From Caldilineaceae bacterium bin5 (lineage in GTDB: Bacteria; Chloroflexota; Anaerolineae; Caldilineales; Caldilineaceae): DNA of 47,147 nt. The position numbers and the translations under genes were made by a program. Numbering within the stretch: position 1 is the stretch's first letter; every line of letters starts with the position of its first letter. The DNA is taken from the NCBI GenBank assembly GCA_002238445.1, contig MPML01000034.1, positions 1 through 47,147 of the forward strand. Reading direction: 5' to 3'. The notes beneath the pieces are model-generated. The model had not been told where the DNA came from. It was given only the letters and a program-made list of their open reading frames with translations, and did not search any database. Shown here in pieces: positions 45,010 to 47,147 of the stretch.

Positions 45010-45753
45010 TCAGTATGTGGCTCGACCGCCGGATACGTCGAAAACGGCGCCGGTGGCGAAGCTGCAGGCGTCGCTGCACAGCCAGGCGACCATGTCGGCG
45101 TTTTCCTCGATCGTGCCGAAGCGTCCCATTGGGATTTTGGCTGTCACGGTTTCGATGTATTCGGGCGTCATCTCGTCGAGGAGGTCGGTCTGGACCATCG
45201 CCGGCGCGACGCAGTTGACGATGATTCCGCGCTGGGCCAGCTCTTTGCCCAGCGACTTGGTGAGGGCGATGACGCCCCCCTTGGCTGCCGAGTAGGCGCT
45301 GGCGTTGGCGTTGCCCTCTTTTCCAGCCACCGACGCCACGTTGACGATCCGGCCGCCACCCTGCTCCAGCATGAAAGGAATGACTGCCCGACAACAGAGA
45401 TAGACCGACGTAAGGTCGGTGGCGATGACCCGGTCCCAATCCTGCAGGGGGTATTCCCAAGTCGGAAAGGTCGGGCCGGCGATGCCGGCGTTGTTGACCA
45501 GGATGTCGATTACGCCCAACTGGGCCAGCGTGTCCTGTACGGCCTGTTCTACGCTGGCCGGTTCGGTCACATCTACGGCAAAAATGGCATCGAAGGCCTG
45601 GCCGGCCTCGCTGCCGCGCAGATTGTCCGGGTTCAGGTCCCAAACCACCACAGCCGCGCCGGCGCCGGCCAGCCGCTGGGCGATTCCCAGGCCGATTCCT
45701 TTGGCCCCTCCGGTGACAACTGCTGTGCGACCGCTGAAATCATATTGGATCAT
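45010..45753 (-). CDS. Short-chain dehydrogenase/reductase (FabG/sugar dehydrogenase type)
   Basis: 247 residues, classical SDR with intact signatures: VTGGAKGIGLGIAQRL, DILVNNAGIAG, VNVASVAGKEG (Ser), YSAAKGG (Tyr, Lys) and GAVFDVSGGRATY. The Asp-containing WDLNPDN after beta-2 suggests NAD over NADP. First gene of the minus-strand sugar cluster; it is divergent from the Gfo/Idh/MocA gene by about 250 nt. By context it probably oxidises a sugar or polyol. Confidence 0.9.
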   Translation of the reverse strand: MIQYDFSGRTAVVTGGAKGIGLGIAQRLAGAGAAVVVWDLNPDNLRGSEAGQAFDAIFAVDVTEPASVEQAVQDTLAQLGVIDILVNNAGIAGPTFPTWEYPLQDWDRVIATDLTSVYLCCRAVIPFMLEQGGGRIVNVASVAGKEGNANASAYSAAKGGVIALTKSLGKELAQRGIIVNCVAPAMVQTDLLDEMTPEYIETVTAKIPMGRFGTIEENADMVAWLCSDACSFATGAVFDVSGGRATY

Positions 45754-46000
45754 CTGATTGGTCCTTGGGTGGCCCGGTATCTGTGTTCATATTGCGGAGG
45801 CAGCCAGGGCGGCGCCGCCTGGATCGTACAGCTATGAGTCCTGTTGGTACAGTGACTGTTCACTTATACCTCAATTCGGGGGAAAGCGCTACAGAAGCGG
45901 TCGATACTGCGGATGTACTGCCATTCAAATCGGGTTGGTCAGAACCGAGGTGAATCAGCTAAAATGCTGCCAGACTGAGCCGCAGCACCGGAGCTGACAC

Positions 46001-47047
46001 ATGAGTCAAATTCGCATAGTTGTAATTGGGGCCGGTACGATGGGCCGCCGGCACATTGAATACATCGGCGCCAGCGAGGCCTGTGAACTGGCCGCGGTAT
46101 GCGATCCCGATGCTGGGGCGGCAGTACTGGCCGCTGAGAATGGCGTGCCGTTCTTTCATGACGCGATTGAGGCCCTGGACCTGGCCGCGCCGGACGGCGC
46201 GGTTATTGCCGCGCCTACGCAGCTGCACGAGGAGCTGGCGATGGCTTGTATCCGCCGCGGGGTGGCGCCGCTGGTGGAGAAGCCGATCACGGGCGAACTC
46301 GATGAAGGGCACAGGCTGGTGGATGAGGCCACTGCGGCCGGCGTGCCGATCCTGGTGGGACACCACAGGCGCTATCATCCCCGTATCAGACGGCTATGGG
46401 AGCTGGTACAGGGTGGAGCGATCGGGCCGCTGATAGGAGTCTCACTTTTGTGGGCGGTCAAGAAGCCGGACGCATACTACGACATTGTCTGGCGCACGCG
46501 TGCGGGCGGGGGGCCGGTGCTCATCAACCTTATTCATGAACTCGATACCTTGCGCTACATCTGCGGCGAGATTACGAGCGTGTACGCGGCCAGCAGCTCG
46601 GCGACGCGCGGATTCGAGGTTGAGGACACGGCGGCGATTACGCTTACTTTTGCAGGAGGCGTTGTCGGGTCAATCTTTCTCTCCGACGCGACACCTTCGC
46701 CATGGTCCTACGAGCTAACGATGTTCGAGAATCCATCGTACGCGCATGTGGCCGAGAACTGTGCTTTCTTCTTTGGCAGGGAGGGTTCGCTTGCCTTCCC
46801 GAAGATGGAGTTGTGGCGCTATCCGGCGGCCGGCAGCGCGGGCTGGGAGCATCCGCTCGATCTGGACATGTATGCGCCTGAGGATGCTGACCCGCTGGCG
46901 GCGCAAATTGCCCACTTCTGCCGGGTAATACAGGGGGAGGAGGCGCCCTTGGTCAGCGGTGTAGAGGGCCTGCGAACGCTGGCGGCAACACAGGCCGTGC
47001 TGACCTCCGGTCGCGAGGGGAGGCCGGTTGATTTGCCTGCGGTATGA
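46001..47047 (+). CDS. Gfo/Idh/MocA-family oxidoreductase
   Basis: 348 residues. N-terminal Rossmann fold with GAGTMGRRHIEYI and VEKPITGELDEG (the EKP motif), then the C-terminal alpha/beta domain with HHRRYHPRIRRL and NLIHELDTLRYICGEI, where the His acts in catalysis. Members are NAD(P)-dependent dehydrogenases of inositol, glucose and related sugars. The divergent placement next to two SDRs and an isomerase-like gene supports a shared sugar or cyclitol pathway. Confidence 0.92.
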   Translation: MSQIRIVVIGAGTMGRRHIEYIGASEACELAAVCDPDAGAAVLAAENGVPFFHDAIEALDLAAPDGAVIAAPTQLHEELAMACIRRGVAPLVEKPITGELDEGHRLVDEATAAGVPILVGHHRRYHPRIRRLWELVQGGAIGPLIGVSLLWAVKKPDAYYDIVWRTRAGGGPVLINLIHELDTLRYICGEITSVYAASSSATRGFEVEDTAAITLTFAGGVVGSIFLSDATPSPWSYELTMFENPSYAHVAENCAFFFGREGSLAFPKMELWRYPAAGSAGWEHPLDLDMYAPEDADPLAAQIAHFCRVIQGEEAPLVSGVEGLRTLAATQAVLTSGREGRPVDLPAV

Positions 47048-47147
47048 GCTGTAGAGCTCCGGGACCAACGCCCCGACACCTTGACCGTTGATCTGGAGCA
47101 ATTTTTTCCTTCAGGTGGGGCGGCGGGTTCCACTTACAAGGTTCCGT

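Overview
The window looks like a chromosome segment of a GC-rich bacterium, most likely a member of the Chloroflexota (Anaerolineae/Caldilineae-like). This placement is inference from the gene set: a fused gamma-alpha 2-oxoacid:ferredoxin oxidoreductase, a divergent YchF-like NTPase, LytR-CpsA-Psr and PP2C/NHL membrane proteins, and housekeeping genes in short mixed-strand operons. No rRNA is present. Most of the window is ordinary core metabolism at high GC; one stretch (about 36.8-43.0 kb) is visibly more AT-rich and carries accessory genes.

Layout. 0-7 kb: an amidase lacking its serine nucleophile, a small charged protein, an NAD-dependent epimerase, a zinc-ribbon Nudix hydrolase, then a same-strand run of a radical SAM protein, a ROK fructokinase and galT. 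6.8-12.9 kb: a two-subunit class I fumarase/tartrate dehydratase, a lipoprotein made of two tandem copies of one unit, an orphan zeta-toxin-like kinase and a GNAT acetyltransferase. 13-20 kb: a MATE exporter, YigZ, a HAD phosphatase, an LCP protein and a PP2C-like/NHL membrane protein. 20.5-26.5 kb: YchF-like NTPase, an S1-domain RNA-binding protein, a PTR1-like reductase with an altered active site, a small membrane protein, a SirB1-type protein and PlsC. 26.6-31.6 kb: gntR-korA-korB with 4-nt overlaps behind a good promoter, and an M20 peptidase. 32-35 kb: a molybdenum cofactor operon (VOC, moeA, moaC, moaD, moaE) in which moaD and moaE look like a split fusion. 35.4-36.8 kb: RNase P RNA (rnpB) followed by tRNAs Leu, Ala, Gly, Phe, Gln and His. 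43.2-47 kb: a sugar/polyol-type cluster (two SDRs, a TIM-barrel isomerase, and a Gfo/Idh/MocA oxidoreductase on the other strand).

The most notable region is an AT-richer island starting exactly at the 3' end of tRNA-His (36804) and ending in a degenerate direct copy of the 3' part of that tRNA (42950-42996; 34 of 47 bases identical, no gaps). It holds an OLD-family ATPase-TOPRIM nuclease, a DUF6602-like and a second PD-(D/E)XK-like nuclease, a DUF2513 protein, a ribbon-helix-helix protein and broken gene pieces, with no integrase. I read it as the remnant of a tRNA-integrated element carrying a possible multi-nuclease defence module.

A dispersed repeat of about 120 bp (a compound GC-rich hairpin) occurs three times (1-70, 21695-21817 inverted, 23102-23223).
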